Assembly: GCA_017520155.1 (NCBI GenBank)
Contig: JAFXGR010000066.1
Location: 24,399 to 88,398, forward strand
From: Lachnospiraceae bacterium
GTDB lineage: Bacteria; Bacillota; Clostridia; Lachnospirales; Lachnospiraceae
DNA length: 64,000 bases
Reading direction: 5' to 3'
Position numbers and translations under genes: made by a program. The first letter of the stretch is position 1; each line of letters begins with the position of its first letter. This document shows, one piece after another, positions 57,050 through 64,000 of this stretch. Under the pieces are notes generated by a model, which was not told where the DNA came from, did no database searches, and was given only the letters and a program-made list of their open reading frames with translations.

Positions 57050-57721
57050 CTATTGTTTTTCTGTATCTTTTGAATGATTAATCATCCTATTCAGGAGCTT
57101 TTTATACATAATTTTGTTGATTTTGTCTAACCAGCCTCCTTTTTCTTCCTCATTAACTTTTTCCGGTAAGCCTAACCACAAAGAGGCATTAAGATAATTT
57201 CCATACTCATACATCATACGTATTCCTTCCGGGTAGGGAAGCTTGGAAAGAATAATTTGGGGTGCCTGAAAATTAATATCATTGATTAAACTTTCTTTTC
57301 TTTGGAGATAATCCTCAACCACTGCTTTTCCTACAATACAAAGACTGCTCTGGATTTTTCTCAGCTCTTCCTCCAGTTGTTCCATTTCTTCCCAGGTCTG
57401 TGCTAACAGAAAAATCTCTCTTTGTCCTCTCACCAGATTTCTTAACATTTCTTTTAAAAATTTATTCTCCTCCACTTCCCGGATTCGTGCAGGTGCCGTA
57501 ATCCCCACAGCTCTTAACACTTCCTTATCTTCATAAAGAATCAAATCCAGATTACTCCACCATTTTCTTTGTTCCTGATTATCTGAAGCTAAAACCAGTT
57601 TTCCTGCAGAAATATAGGCCACCGTATTTAAACCGTTGCTTTCTGAAAATTCATTTATTTTTCGCAGACTTTCTCTTAGTCCTATATTACTTAAGGGAAT
57701 TCCTAAAATTTCATTACCCAT
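57050..57721 (-). CDS. divergent WecG/TagA/CpsF-like protein
   Basis: This 223-residue protein contains VAYISAGKLVLASDNQEQRK and SNLDLILYEDKEVLRAVGI (~34-75), which align with the substrate site of WecG/TagA glycosyltransferases. The usual D-G of LxPDGxGV is replaced by EDKEV, so catalysis may be altered or lost. A later PQIILSKLPYPEG fits the same family. It is monocistronic with a strong terminator. Function is therefore uncertain; a non-catalytic or differently specific family member is possible. Confidence 0.55.
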   Translation of the reverse strand: MGNEILGIPLSNIGLRESLRKINEFSESNGLNTVAYISAGKLVLASDNQEQRKWWSNLDLILYEDKEVLRAVGITAPARIREVEENKFLKEMLRNLVRGQREIFLLAQTWEEMEQLEEELRKIQSSLCIVGKAVVEDYLQRKESLINDINFQAPQIILSKLPYPEGIRMMYEYGNYLNASLWLGLPEKVNEEEKGGWLDKINKIMYKKLLNRMINHSKDTEKQ

Positions 57722-57834
57722 GTATATCTCCTGCTTTAACAGTTTCTCAATTTTTCATAGTATATCAAAATTTCTTTTTCATTTCAATCACGGACCAAAC
57801 AGCTTATGATTGGTCATAAGCCAACAACTATCTC

Positions 57835-57862
57835 TAAAGTGACAATTTATATTCTCCGATAT
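57835..57862 (+). promoter_or_regulatory. sigma-28 (SigD/FliA) type promoter of yjfB
   Basis: TAAA (57835-57838), a 16-bp spacer and TCCGATAT (57855-57862) match the flagellar sigma consensus TAAA-N15-GCCGATAA closely, ~48 bp before the YjfB start. Confidence 0.75.
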
Positions 57863-57909
57863 AGACAGTGTAACAAAATCTAATTAATTTATACAACTGG
57901 AGGTGTTCT

Positions 57910-58101
57910 ATGGATATTGCAGGTTTATCTGTTGCTCTGTCACAGAATACTGTACTTACCAAAGTAGGAACTGCTGTACTGGATAAGGCTTTGGATACCA
58001 ATGAGGTATTAGGTCAAAATCTTGTATCCATGATTGATGCCGCTGCACTGGAAAGAAGTGTCAATCCCCATATCGGATCAAATTTTGATATGCTGGTATA
58101 A
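57910..58101 (+). CDS. yjfB: YjfB family putative motility protein
   Basis: This 63-residue protein, MDIAGLSVALSQ near the start and VNPHIGSNFDMLV at the end, is typical of the YjfB family (small, often annotated as putative motility proteins). CTGGAGGTG lies before the ATG. The flagellar-type promoter upstream is independent support for a motility role. No catalytic motif is seen. Confidence 0.9.
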   Translation: MDIAGLSVALSQNTVLTKVGTAVLDKALDTNEVLGQNLVSMIDAAALERSVNPHIGSNFDMLV

Positions 58102-58173
58102 GATTTTTTAATTAGGTATTTGGACGCAGTATCTTATTATTTCATTGGAGGCTTAACCGGGTTTCAATGAAAC

Positions 58174-58209
58174 AAAAAAGGAAATCTGAACTTCAGATTT
58201 CCTTTTTTT
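58174..58209. terminator. bidirectional terminator
   Basis: A perfect 11-bp stem GGAAATCTGAA/TTCAGATTTCC (58180-58190, 58192-58202) has A6 before and T7 after. It serves yjfB and the convergent 77-residue gene. Confidence 0.9.
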
Positions 58210-58222
58210 CTCTTTTTACTTT

Positions 58223-58456
58223 TTAGTTTTCCATCATAAAGTTAACTAACTTCTTAATATCTTCAGGCTCATAAGCAATAATTTCTAACTCAGAAATAGT
58301 TCCGTCTGAAAAAATCTTAGCCATAGAAACATACTGACATAATTTAGATTTTAAATTTAATCTATCTCCTTCACCTGTTACTAATTCAACTTTTCCTGCA
58401 CAGCTGTCAATCACCTGAAAAAACTTATCTACGTTACTAATATTTTGTACTTTCAT
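58223..58456 (-). CDS. small conserved-type protein of unknown function
   Basis: This 77-residue soluble protein has CAGKVELVTGEGDRLNLKSK and a C-terminal helix with EPEDIKKLVNFMMEN. I recognise no family. It has its own promoter (TTGCGG-N17-TATAAT, 58578-58606) and a terminator, so it is a real single gene. Confidence 0.7.
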   Translation of the reverse strand: MKVQNISNVDKFFQVIDSCAGKVELVTGEGDRLNLKSKLCQYVSMAKIFSDGTISELEIIAYEPEDIKKLVNFMMEN

Positions 58457-58577
58457 CCTTAATTCTCCTCTCTGTCTATTTTGACATATAAAAAATAATT
58501 ACCTTTGTTAAAATCTTCTAACCTTTATCTTCTCACTTTGGTTATTAAAAGAAATTTATTTCATTTCTTACGAAACA

Positions 58578-58606
58578 ATTATATCCTTTTTTTCCCAATT
58601 CCGCAA
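58578..58606 (-). promoter_or_regulatory. sigma-A-type promoter of the 77-residue gene
   Basis: A perfect TATAAT (complement of 58578-58583), a 17-bp spacer and TTGCGG (complement of 58601-58606) lie ~120 bp before the start codon. Confidence 0.55.
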
Positions 58607-58636
58607 TAATTTTACTTTGTTCAAGTATACAAAATT

Positions 58637-59476
58637 TTATTTCAAAAGTATGGATTTTTCAGTAATTTGTATTTTCCCGCTCTTCAAAAGATGTCCCACT
58701 GCCCGCTTAAATTCATTTTTGCTCATCCCCATTTCTCTTCTTATTACTTCCGGATTAGCCTTATCATTAAAGGGAAGAGCTCCGTCAAAGCTTTCAATTA
58801 CCTCCAGCACAGTTTGGGCATCAAGAAGCATCTGCTGGGGAATTTTTTCCCGAATGGATAGATCCAGTTTTCCGTCTTCCTTCACTGCAATTACTCTGGC
58901 CGTAATCTTATCTCCCACCTTCAGATCTTTTACAAATTCCTTCTTAGGGATTAACGCAGAATATTCTCCATCTACTGCCACAAAGGCGCCGAAATTTTTA
59001 CTAATTTCATAAATCACGCCCTCTACCTTATCTTCTCTTTTATAAGGGCTGCCTGTTTTTAAATGATGATATACCTTGGCAGTAGCACAAAGCCGCTCAC
59101 TTTTATCAATATAAAGAGCCACCAAACATTTATCCCCTTCCTTTAGAGATCTGGTTTGCTCTCTGAAGGGAAGCAAAAGGTCTTTTTCCAATCCCCAGTT
59201 TAAAAAGGCTCCCATTTTAGTTATCTGGGCAACCTCCAGCTCCTTCACCTCTCCCATCTGCAATAAGGGAGTAGATGTTGTTGCAATTAAACGATCTTTG
59301 GAATCCTTATATAAAAACACAGTAATTCTGTCTCCCGTTTTTGCCCCGGCAGGAACCTGTTTCATGGGAAGAAGCACTCTTTCCTCCTCATTCCCCTCCT
59401 CTTCATCTATAAGATAAACTCCAAAATCCACTTTTTTTAAAATCTGCAGAGTCTGCTTTTCTCCTAATTTTAACAT
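58637..59476 (-). CDS. cvfB: CvfB-like S1 RNA-binding protein
   Basis: This 279-residue protein has three S1-type OB domains (~1-65, ~70-135, ~148-215) with KVDFGVYLIDE, ITKMGAFLNWGLEKDLLLPF and ISKNFGAFVAVDGEYSALIP, then a winged-helix end with FNDKANPEVIRREMGMSKNE. This is the layout of CvfB/YitL, an RNA-binding regulator. It starts 68 bp after the thioesterase stop. Confidence 0.88.
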   Translation of the reverse strand: MLKLGEKQTLQILKKVDFGVYLIDEEEGNEEERVLLPMKQVPAGAKTGDRITVFLYKDSKDRLIATTSTPLLQMGEVKELEVAQITKMGAFLNWGLEKDLLLPFREQTRSLKEGDKCLVALYIDKSERLCATAKVYHHLKTGSPYKREDKVEGVIYEISKNFGAFVAVDGEYSALIPKKEFVKDLKVGDKITARVIAVKEDGKLDLSIREKIPQQMLLDAQTVLEVIESFDGALPFNDKANPEVIRREMGMSKNEFKRAVGHLLKSGKIQITEKSILLK

Positions 59477-59504
59477 CTTTGTTTCTCCGTTCTTGTATTA
59501 CTTG

Positions 59505-59535
59505 CAGCAGTTCAGCCTTATGGCTATTTTGTTAC
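59505..59535. repeat. short relative of the 49718 MITE-like ends
   Basis: CAGTTCAGCCTTATGGCT and, after a gap, TGTTAC repeat the left end of the MITE-like element at 49718 (CAGTTCAGCCTTCGGCT, TGTTAC). It lies in the gap between the thioesterase and cvfB genes and is probably a partial copy. Confidence 0.5.
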
Positions 59536-59544
59536 CGTTGTTTT

Positions 59545-60246
59545 CTATTGTTTGTACTCTATTACCACATAGGGTTCTTTTTGTTCATTACAAAGGACTA
59601 CAATAAATTGCTTCTCCTGCTCATAACAGTAAGGTATGATCATATCTCCCAAATGAGCCTGTTTTTTATATTCTGCTCTAAGCTGTTTTACCATAAATTC
59701 CTCGGGAAGAAAGGAGCCGGCTATTTTAATGTACTGGCCATTATTTACATGGCCGTTACAATCAAGATGATGCTTTTCAATTTTCAAAGGATTTTCTTCT
59801 TTTTCCTTTCCCACAACAGGAATTTTTCTTGGAAGATATTCCATTTCCAGCTTTTCTTCCTTTCCATAAACCTCCAGTAATTCCCCAGGAATCTTAACAG
59901 GGCGCATTGCCTTCAAATCCAGAAGTGTCCAAAGAGAATCTGCCTTTATTATCTTTCTTCCCTCTTTTTCCAAAAAGAAATTTCTTCTTCCTAAAAAAGA
60001 CTTAAAATCGTAAGGTAAAGTTCCTATCCTGATTTCTTCTCCCAGCTTTGGATATTCTTCAATAACAATCTGCCAATAAGATAATACCCAGGTTAAACCT
60101 CTAGGCTCTAAGTAGGAAAATCCCACCTCTAAATCTTCTGTCTGAAAGGTGGAACAATCCTGAAAATAATCCACCACAGCCGTTAAGGCCAATTCCTTTT
60201 TTTCATTGGTTTCACTGAATCTTACCCTGCTGCTAAAGTGATACAT
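59545..60246 (-). CDS. acyl-ACP thioesterase
   Basis: This 233-residue double hot-dog enzyme of the Fat/acyl-ACP thioesterase family has SYWQIVIEEYPKLGEEIRIG, SFLGRRNFF, SLWTLLDLKAMRPVKIPGE and the active-site segment HHLDCNGHVNNGQYI (Asp, Asn, His). It releases fatty acids from acyl carrier protein. A fatty-acid pathway gene is not adjacent. Confidence 0.9.
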   Translation of the reverse strand: MYHFSSRVRFSETNEKKELALTAVVDYFQDCSTFQTEDLEVGFSYLEPRGLTWVLSYWQIVIEEYPKLGEEIRIGTLPYDFKSFLGRRNFFLEKEGRKIIKADSLWTLLDLKAMRPVKIPGELLEVYGKEEKLEMEYLPRKIPVVGKEKEENPLKIEKHHLDCNGHVNNGQYIKIAGSFLPEEFMVKQLRAEYKKQAHLGDMIIPYCYEQEKQFIVVLCNEQKEPYVVIEYKQ

Positions 60247-60293
60247 ATTTTACCTTCTTTTTGCTTTAATTCTTTCTCATATTTTGCTGACTA

Positions 60294-62111
60294 TTAACAA
60301 GAAAACTTTTTAATTTCTCTTTCCTGGTTTTCACTTAATTCCACCAGAATCTGTGTATCCTGCATACAGCTTGCAATTGCTGCAGAAACTTCTTCCATTC
60401 CACTGCTGGTTTCCTGAGCAGACTGTGTATTTCCCTTTACCACATCCTCAAGATTTCTCATGGAATCCGTAACAACTCCCTTAATCTGATCCAGTTCTTT
60501 TGTCTGCTGTGTTACCATTTTTGCAACGTTTTCTACTACGTTAATCTCTTCATACAGCTTTGTAAATGCTTCCTGTGTTTCTTTCAGCTGTTTTTGCTGT
60601 TCCTTTACGTTAGAAGTAACCTCCTGCATTTTGCTGGTGGATACTTCGGAATTTTTAGTCAATTCTCCTACCGTCTTTTCAATATCCGCCGCACTGGATG
60701 CTGATTCTTCTGCCAACTTTCTGATTTCCTCCGCCACTACAGCAAAGCCTCTTCCCGCTTCTCCAGCTCGTGCAGATTCAATACTTGCATTTAAGGATAA
60801 TAAATTAGTCTGCGCAGCCATACTCTTGATGATTTCTACCATCTTATTGATTCTTAAGGCAGATTCGTTGGTCTGCGCAATCTGGGAAGACACAATTCCA
60901 ATGGCATCTGTAGTAATTTCAGCAATACCGTTTAATTTTTTGATATTCTCCATGGCCTGATTGGAATGTTCAATCATGGTATCCACTGTTCCATCCAAAC
61001 GTTCCATTTCTTCCTTTTCAATATCAATAATTTCTCCCAGTTCCTCTATTTTACCGCTTACTGCCATGGTTTCTTCACTGAGACTGCTCATTCCTTTTGC
61101 AATTTCATCTACTGATACATTGGTATCTTCTATACTCTGACTAATTAAATTAAAATTATCCCTAAACTCAGTACTACTCTCCTGTACCTGATTACTAGCC
61201 TCTTCAATTCCCTTTATCATATCTCTTAACGAAATTCGTACATCCTTTAAGGAATTGGCGATATTTCCAATTTCATCGGAACGCTTTAATAATTTTTCAT
61301 CAATAAAAAAGGTTAAATCACCGGAAGATATTTTTTTCAAATCTCTTTCTACTTTAATTATTCCTCCGGTCATTTTTATTCCCAGAATTACGGAAGCCAC
61401 TAAGGAAACTGCTGTAATGGCTATTGCCGTTACAACCACCATTCTTGTTCTATTATTAAAATGCTGATAAAGTTCTATTTCCTTAAGGGAAATTTCTTCT
61501 TCCATATCATCTATATAGTTTCCTGTGGTTACAATCCAATCCCAGGGTTCAAAGAGCTGGGAATAGCTGATCTTTGGGGCTACGGTTACACCATCTGCTT
61601 TAGTAAAGTAAAACTCACAGTAGCCTCCTCCCCCATTAGCCGCCTTTACAATCTCCTGGATAATCTTTACTCCGTTTTGATCCGTAAGATCATAACGATT
61701 ATTTCCCTCCTGCTCAGGCAAAATAGGATGCATCACAAGATCATAATTTGTATGATCAATCCACATATAACCGGAATTATCATCACGATAACGCATACTT
61801 CGTATTTCTTCCTTAGCCATAGTTTTAGCCTCAGCCTCTGTCATTGTTCCCTTCTGGCTTTCCTCATAATAATGATTCAGTATATTTATACAGGATTGTA
61901 TTTGGGACTTTATCTCACGATAATATCCCTCATACATGGTTTCCTCATAAACCTGATTTTGTTCAGCAGAAGATTCCTTCAAATAATAACTTCCCATACT
62001 TCCAAGGAGTATCGAATTCATTGCGGATAAGCAAAAAATCGTTATGATAACTGTTGTTTTCATACTTTTTAGACTTTTTACTTTTTTTCCTGTACCATTT
62101 CTCTTTTGCAT
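60294..62111 (-). CDS. methyl-accepting chemotaxis protein with single-Cache sensor
   Basis: This 605-residue chemoreceptor has a membrane segment (~18-38), a sCache_2-type sensor (~40-210, containing [20 protein letters not shown] and [17 protein letters not shown]), a second membrane segment (~228-248), a HAMP domain and the signalling hairpin with [20 protein letters not shown] (~430). The sCache_2 type often senses small carboxylates; the ligand here is unknown. Its promoter and a large leader hairpin lie upstream. Confidence 0.94.
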   Translation of the reverse strand: MQKRNGTGKKVKSLKSMKTTVIITIFCLSAMNSILLGSMGSYYLKESSAEQNQVYEETMYEGYYREIKSQIQSCINILNHYYEESQKGTMTEAEAKTMAKEEIRSMRYRDDNSGYMWIDHTNYDLVMHPILPEQEGNNRYDLTDQNGVKIIQEIVKAANGGGGYCEFYFTKADGVTVAPKISYSQLFEPWDWIVTTGNYIDDMEEEISLKEIELYQHFNNRTRMVVVTAIAITAVSLVASVILGIKMTGGIIKVERDLKKISSGDLTFFIDEKLLKRSDEIGNIANSLKDVRISLRDMIKGIEEASNQVQESSTEFRDNFNLISQSIEDTNVSVDEIAKGMSSLSEETMAVSGKIEELGEIIDIEKEEMERLDGTVDTMIEHSNQAMENIKKLNGIAEITTDAIGIVSSQIAQTNESALRINKMVEIIKSMAAQTNLLSLNASIESARAGEAGRGFAVVAEEIRKLAEESASSAADIEKTVGELTKNSEVSTSKMQEVTSNVKEQQKQLKETQEAFTKLYEEINVVENVAKMVTQQTKELDQIKGVVTDSMRNLEDVVKGNTQSAQETSSGMEEVSAAIASCMQDTQILVELSENQEREIKKFSC

Positions 62112-62177
62112 ACCAGTATCTCCTTCTTTTTATATTTTTAGCTGTATGTCCCCCTATTTTTTATCCAGCTATTTATT

Positions 62178-62232
62178 AGATGTTGGGATCAAAGGCCTAT
62201 TTTAATAAATTAGGCTTTTGATTCCAACATCT
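62178..62232 (-). repeat. large hairpin in the leader of the chemoreceptor gene
   Basis: Arms 62178-62199 and 62211-62232 are inverted and pair in about 20 of 22 positions with one G-T. They lie just after the predicted start of transcription and ~65 bases before the ATG. No T-run follows, so it is not an obvious terminator. Confidence 0.55.
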
Positions 62233-62239
62233 TAGTTAC

Positions 62240-62268
62240 AGTATAATAAACTTTCTTTGAGATTACAA
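62240..62268 (-). promoter_or_regulatory. sigma-A-type promoter of chemoreceptor
   Basis: On the minus strand TTGTAA (complement of 62263-62268) and TATACT (complement of 62240-62245) are 17 bp apart. Confidence 0.6.
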
Positions 62269-62327
62269 TTACTGTTATCAAAATCCTCTAAAAACAAGTA
62301 GTGATTGAGTTTTTTCTTATTACAGAC

Positions 62328-62359
62328 AAAAAAACCTCAACAGCTTTCACTGTTGAGGT
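62328..62359 (-). terminator. terminator of the former tRNA-Gln gene
   Basis: A perfect 10-bp stem ACCTCAACAG/CTGTTGAGGT is followed on the minus strand by seven T, just past the tRNA remnant. Confidence 0.9.
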
Positions 62360-62366
62360 CAAGAAG

Positions 62367-62413
62367 CAGGGCTACAAGGATTCGAACCTTGAGATGACGG
62401 AGTCAGAGTCCGT
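62367..62413 (-). other. 3' half of tRNA-Gln(CUG): integration attachment site
   Basis: Reading on the minus strand: anticodon arm ACGGA-CTCTGAC-TCCGT (anticodon CTG), variable CATCT, T arm CAAGG-TTCGAAT-CCTTG, acceptor strand TAGCCCT and discriminator G. Upstream there is no D arm or 5' acceptor strand. An intact tRNA terminator follows. Such a 47-bp 3' half is what an element that integrates in a tRNA gene leaves at its far end. Confidence 0.85.
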
Positions 62414-62471
62414 AGGTTATAAGTCGTTTTTTCCTTTATTTATCAATACTTTTGACTGTTAGAAAATCGAA

Positions 62472-62493
62472 ATTGACCTATGGATTGACCTAT
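62472..62493. repeat. direct repeats, probable integrase arm sites
   Basis: ATTGACCTAT occurs at 62472-62481 and 62484-62493, 12 bp apart, ~60 bp inside the attachment site. Tyrosine-integrase arm-type sites often look like this. No integrase gene is inside the window. Confidence 0.55.
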
Positions 62494-62549
62494 CGCTTTT
62501 AAATCAGCTATCTTTCTTCTCAATTAATATCTAAAACACTATGTTTGGA

Positions 62550-62888
62550 TTATCGGTTTAGCTTTTTCATTCGATTAATAATTGCTTGCCAATACATCCG
62601 GTCTTTTAAAACTCTAACAACTGTCACCGCTGTATCTTCTACTACAAAGAATATCAAATATGTACTATATGGTTTATAATACACTTCCAATCCTTCAATT
62701 AAAAAACCTGTTTTTTCATATCCTTCTGCAAACGGATCTAGTTCCTTAATTGCCTTTTTAATTTTCTTGGAAAAGTTCTTCGCATATTCTCTATATTTAA
62801 AATTTTTTAAAATATAACTTTTATTATCTTTAATATCTTGAAGTGCATCTTTTGATAAGAAAATCTTATACTTCTTTGGTTTATCCAT
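62550..62888 (-). CDS. RelE/ParE-type toxin
   Basis: This 112-residue basic protein has KYKIFLSKDALQDIKDNKSY, LEVYYKPYSTYLIFFVVED and VTVVRVLKDRMYWQAIINR, the RelE/ParE fold pattern with the conserved central strand and C-terminal Arg. It lies 8 bp after a small acidic protein gene, as expected of a type II toxin-antitoxin pair. The target (ribosome-bound mRNA or gyrase) cannot be told. Confidence 0.85.
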   Translation of the reverse strand: MDKPKKYKIFLSKDALQDIKDNKSYILKNFKYREYAKNFSKKIKKAIKELDPFAEGYEKTGFLIEGLEVYYKPYSTYLIFFVVEDTAVTVVRVLKDRMYWQAIINRMKKLNR

Positions 62889-62896
62889 ATGATATT

Positions 62897-63070
62897 TTAA
62901 ATCTTATCGATTTCCTCCCATGCTTCTTCAATTGTATATACTTCGCCATCTTTCATACTCTGTATTCCTTTTGCAAGTTTCTCATAAAGAGCATTGAAGG
63001 CATCCTGTTCTGTATAACCATAATTTGTATTATTTACTACTGCTACATCCATCGCTGCTAATGGCGTCAT
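62897..63070 (-). CDS. antitoxin partner of the RelE/ParE toxin
   Basis: The predicted product is 57 residues from ATG 63070, which follows AAGGGAAGTGA; an upstream ATG at 63106 lacks a ribosome site. It is small and acidic, with GYTEQDAFNALYEKLAKGIQ and a C-terminal EEAWEEIDKI helix that should wrap the toxin. No clear DNA-binding domain is seen. Confidence 0.75.
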   Translation of the reverse strand: MTPLAAMDVAVVNNTNYGYTEQDAFNALYEKLAKGIQSMKDGEVYTIEEAWEEIDKI

Positions 63071-63132
63071 AATATCACTTCCCTTCTGTAATTTAAGTAT
63101 ATCCATTTTTAATAATTATAGCAATATTTAAA

Positions 63133-63859
63133 TTATAGCTTTAAATCATTAATAATATCGTCTATAGGTATAAATCCATGCACTGCACTACTGTCAGATT
63201 CTTTTTCTTTATCTTTAAATGTAACCGGACCACATCTAATAACACCTACTACTTGGTGAGACATATTTAAAACTACGCCTCCACTGGCTCCGTGAACTAT
63301 TCTTCCTGAAATAGTATACACTTTCTGTCTCATAAAAAAGCGTTCGCTAATTATATTTACAGTTTGTATTTCTGGCGAATTTCCATTACAATAATCGGGA
63401 TATCCAACTACTAATACAGTGCTTCCTATATCTAATTCTTTAGATGTGCCTAATTCTAAAGCGTTTTCATCTAATTTCCCACATTTATAACATGCATAAT
63501 CAATCTCTTCATTATTTTTTACTAGATTGGATTCATTAGATACACAGTATTTTTTCTCCCTTTTATATGTACTGGCAATATACATCTCATTATTTTCTGT
63601 CACATGATAATTCGTCAGCAATCCAATATTTTTTACTATAAATCCACTTCCTTGTACATAATCGTCACTAGAATCAAATTCCAATACAAATACAGATTTC
63701 TCAATTTTATCTAATAATTTTAATTCTTCTTCGATGCAAAAAACTTCTTCTCCATATAATTCATTCAATTCTTTTGCATACTTCAAGAAAACATAATGAT
63801 TTCTTCCTTTTACATACCTTATATACCCTAATTTACCTTTTAATACTTCTTTAAACCAT
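63133..63859 (-). CDS. C-terminal exon of a retron-type RT fused to a trypsin-like protease
   Basis: The frame is open from the intron boundary (63859) to TAA at 63133. The first ~40 residues, WFKEVLKGKLGYIRYVKG then LKYAKELNELYGEEVF, match the C-terminal thumb end of retron reverse transcriptases (LRGKINFI-x-VKG...YLKY). About 180 residues of a trypsin-like protease follow: GSGFIVKNIGLLTNYHVTE (catalytic His), EEIDYACYKCG (Asp) and IVHGASGGVVLN (Ser in GASGG). No Met start fits; a TTG at 63786 is in frame but lacks a ribosome site. RT motifs (YxDD) and the msr-msd RNA would be beyond 64000. The protease triad looks complete. Confidence 0.7.
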
Positions 63860-64000
63860 GTCGAGTAGACTAATGCCTCACGACACTAGCCCCTCACAAA
63901 ACCGTACGTGCAGCTTTCCCGCATACGGCTTTTCATAATAACATTCATTTCTAAAATAACCTAACGTAAATCTTTGGTTGTGCCAACGGATATACTTTCA
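63860..64000 (-). mobile_element. group II intron, 3' end (domains V and VI)
   Basis: On the minus strand domain V is a hairpin with AGCCGTA/TACGGTT outer stem, a 2-base CG bulge, TGC/GCA and a GAAA-type tip (63900-63930). Domain VI is a 10-bp stem GGCTAGTGTC/GGCATTAGTC capped by GTGA (63868-63891). Then TACTCGAC ends the intron: its A (63866) is the 7th base from the 3' end, the usual branch point, and the end is AC (the AY rule). The 5' part and any intron RT are beyond the window. The frame of the exon meets a TAG inside domain VI, so splicing is needed. Confidence 0.85.

Noticed and set aside
61461-62030. 189-residue plus-strand frame
   Set aside because: It lies wholly inside the chemoreceptor gene on the other strand, has no ribosome site and no family pattern.
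63861-64000. Short open frame across group II domain V (RNECYYEKPYAGKLHVRF)
   Set aside because: It is the reading of a structured intron end; domain V is known to give such spurious frames.
1-64000. CRISPR array, rRNA or replication origin
   Set aside because: No regularly spaced repeats, rRNA sequence or DnaA-box cluster was seen in reading the window.

Overview
The window is low-GC DNA from a Gram-positive anaerobe of the Clostridia, most likely a flagellated Lachnospiraceae. The evidence is the gene content and order: mbl-flhO-flhP, comFC-yvyF, cdaA-cdaR-glmM, ftsEX with an M23 hydrolase and an S41 protease, minCDE and uvrBA, together with YjfB, YerB, DUF1622 and PucR-type proteins. Nearly all of it reads as chromosomal core. 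Only the last ~1.6 kb is clearly accessory.

Layout. (1) 1-4158: surface-polysaccharide genes (a LIC_10190-type membrane protein that runs off the left edge, a GT39-like glycosyltransferase, dTDP-4-dehydrorhamnose reductase) and a DUF212 gene killed by one nonsense change. (2) 4383-13945: a giant 2541-residue secreted protein with OB-like modules, a PHP metallohydrolase domain and C-terminal repeats, next to a chemoreceptor. (3) 14247-26504: yibE/F, then a metabolic block with two SDR dehydrogenases, an aldo/keto reductase, a split transketolase and four carriers. One carrier gene is frameshifted in an A8 run. A remnant of a second yibE/F 3' end closes the first part of the block, and the two SDR genes share an operator-like palindrome. 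(4) 26695-42110: a YerB lipoprotein, leuA, HPr, glmM-cdaR-cdaA (cell wall and c-di-AMP), two uncharacterised membrane proteins, yvyF-comFC-recD2, and flagellar rod genes beside mbl. (5) 42290-57721: uvrA, uvrB, minE-minD-minC, an acyltransferase with a zinc ribbon, ctpA-like protease, an EnvC-like hydrolase, ftsX-ftsE, a PucR-type regulator and a divergent WecG/TagA-like protein. (6) 57910-62111: yjfB behind a sigma-28-type promoter, CvfB, an acyl-ACP thioesterase and a second chemoreceptor.

(7) 62367-64000 is the edge of an integrated element. The 3' half of a tRNA-Gln(CUG), with its terminator but without a 5' half, marks an attachment site. Beside it are two direct 10-bp repeats that look like integrase arm sites. 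The element carries a RelE/ParE-type toxin-antitoxin pair and then the C-terminal exon of what looks like a retron-type reverse transcriptase fused to a trypsin-like protease. That gene is interrupted by a group II intron whose domains V and VI and 3' splice site are readable at 63860-63932. This is the most unusual thing in the window.

Among non-coding elements, a 148-bp MITE-like element (49718-49865) has perfect 13-bp terminal inverted repeats and a TCTC target duplication. A second, 167-bp palindromic element supplies the leuA stop codon (27895-28061). All calls come from reading the sequence; no database search was run.
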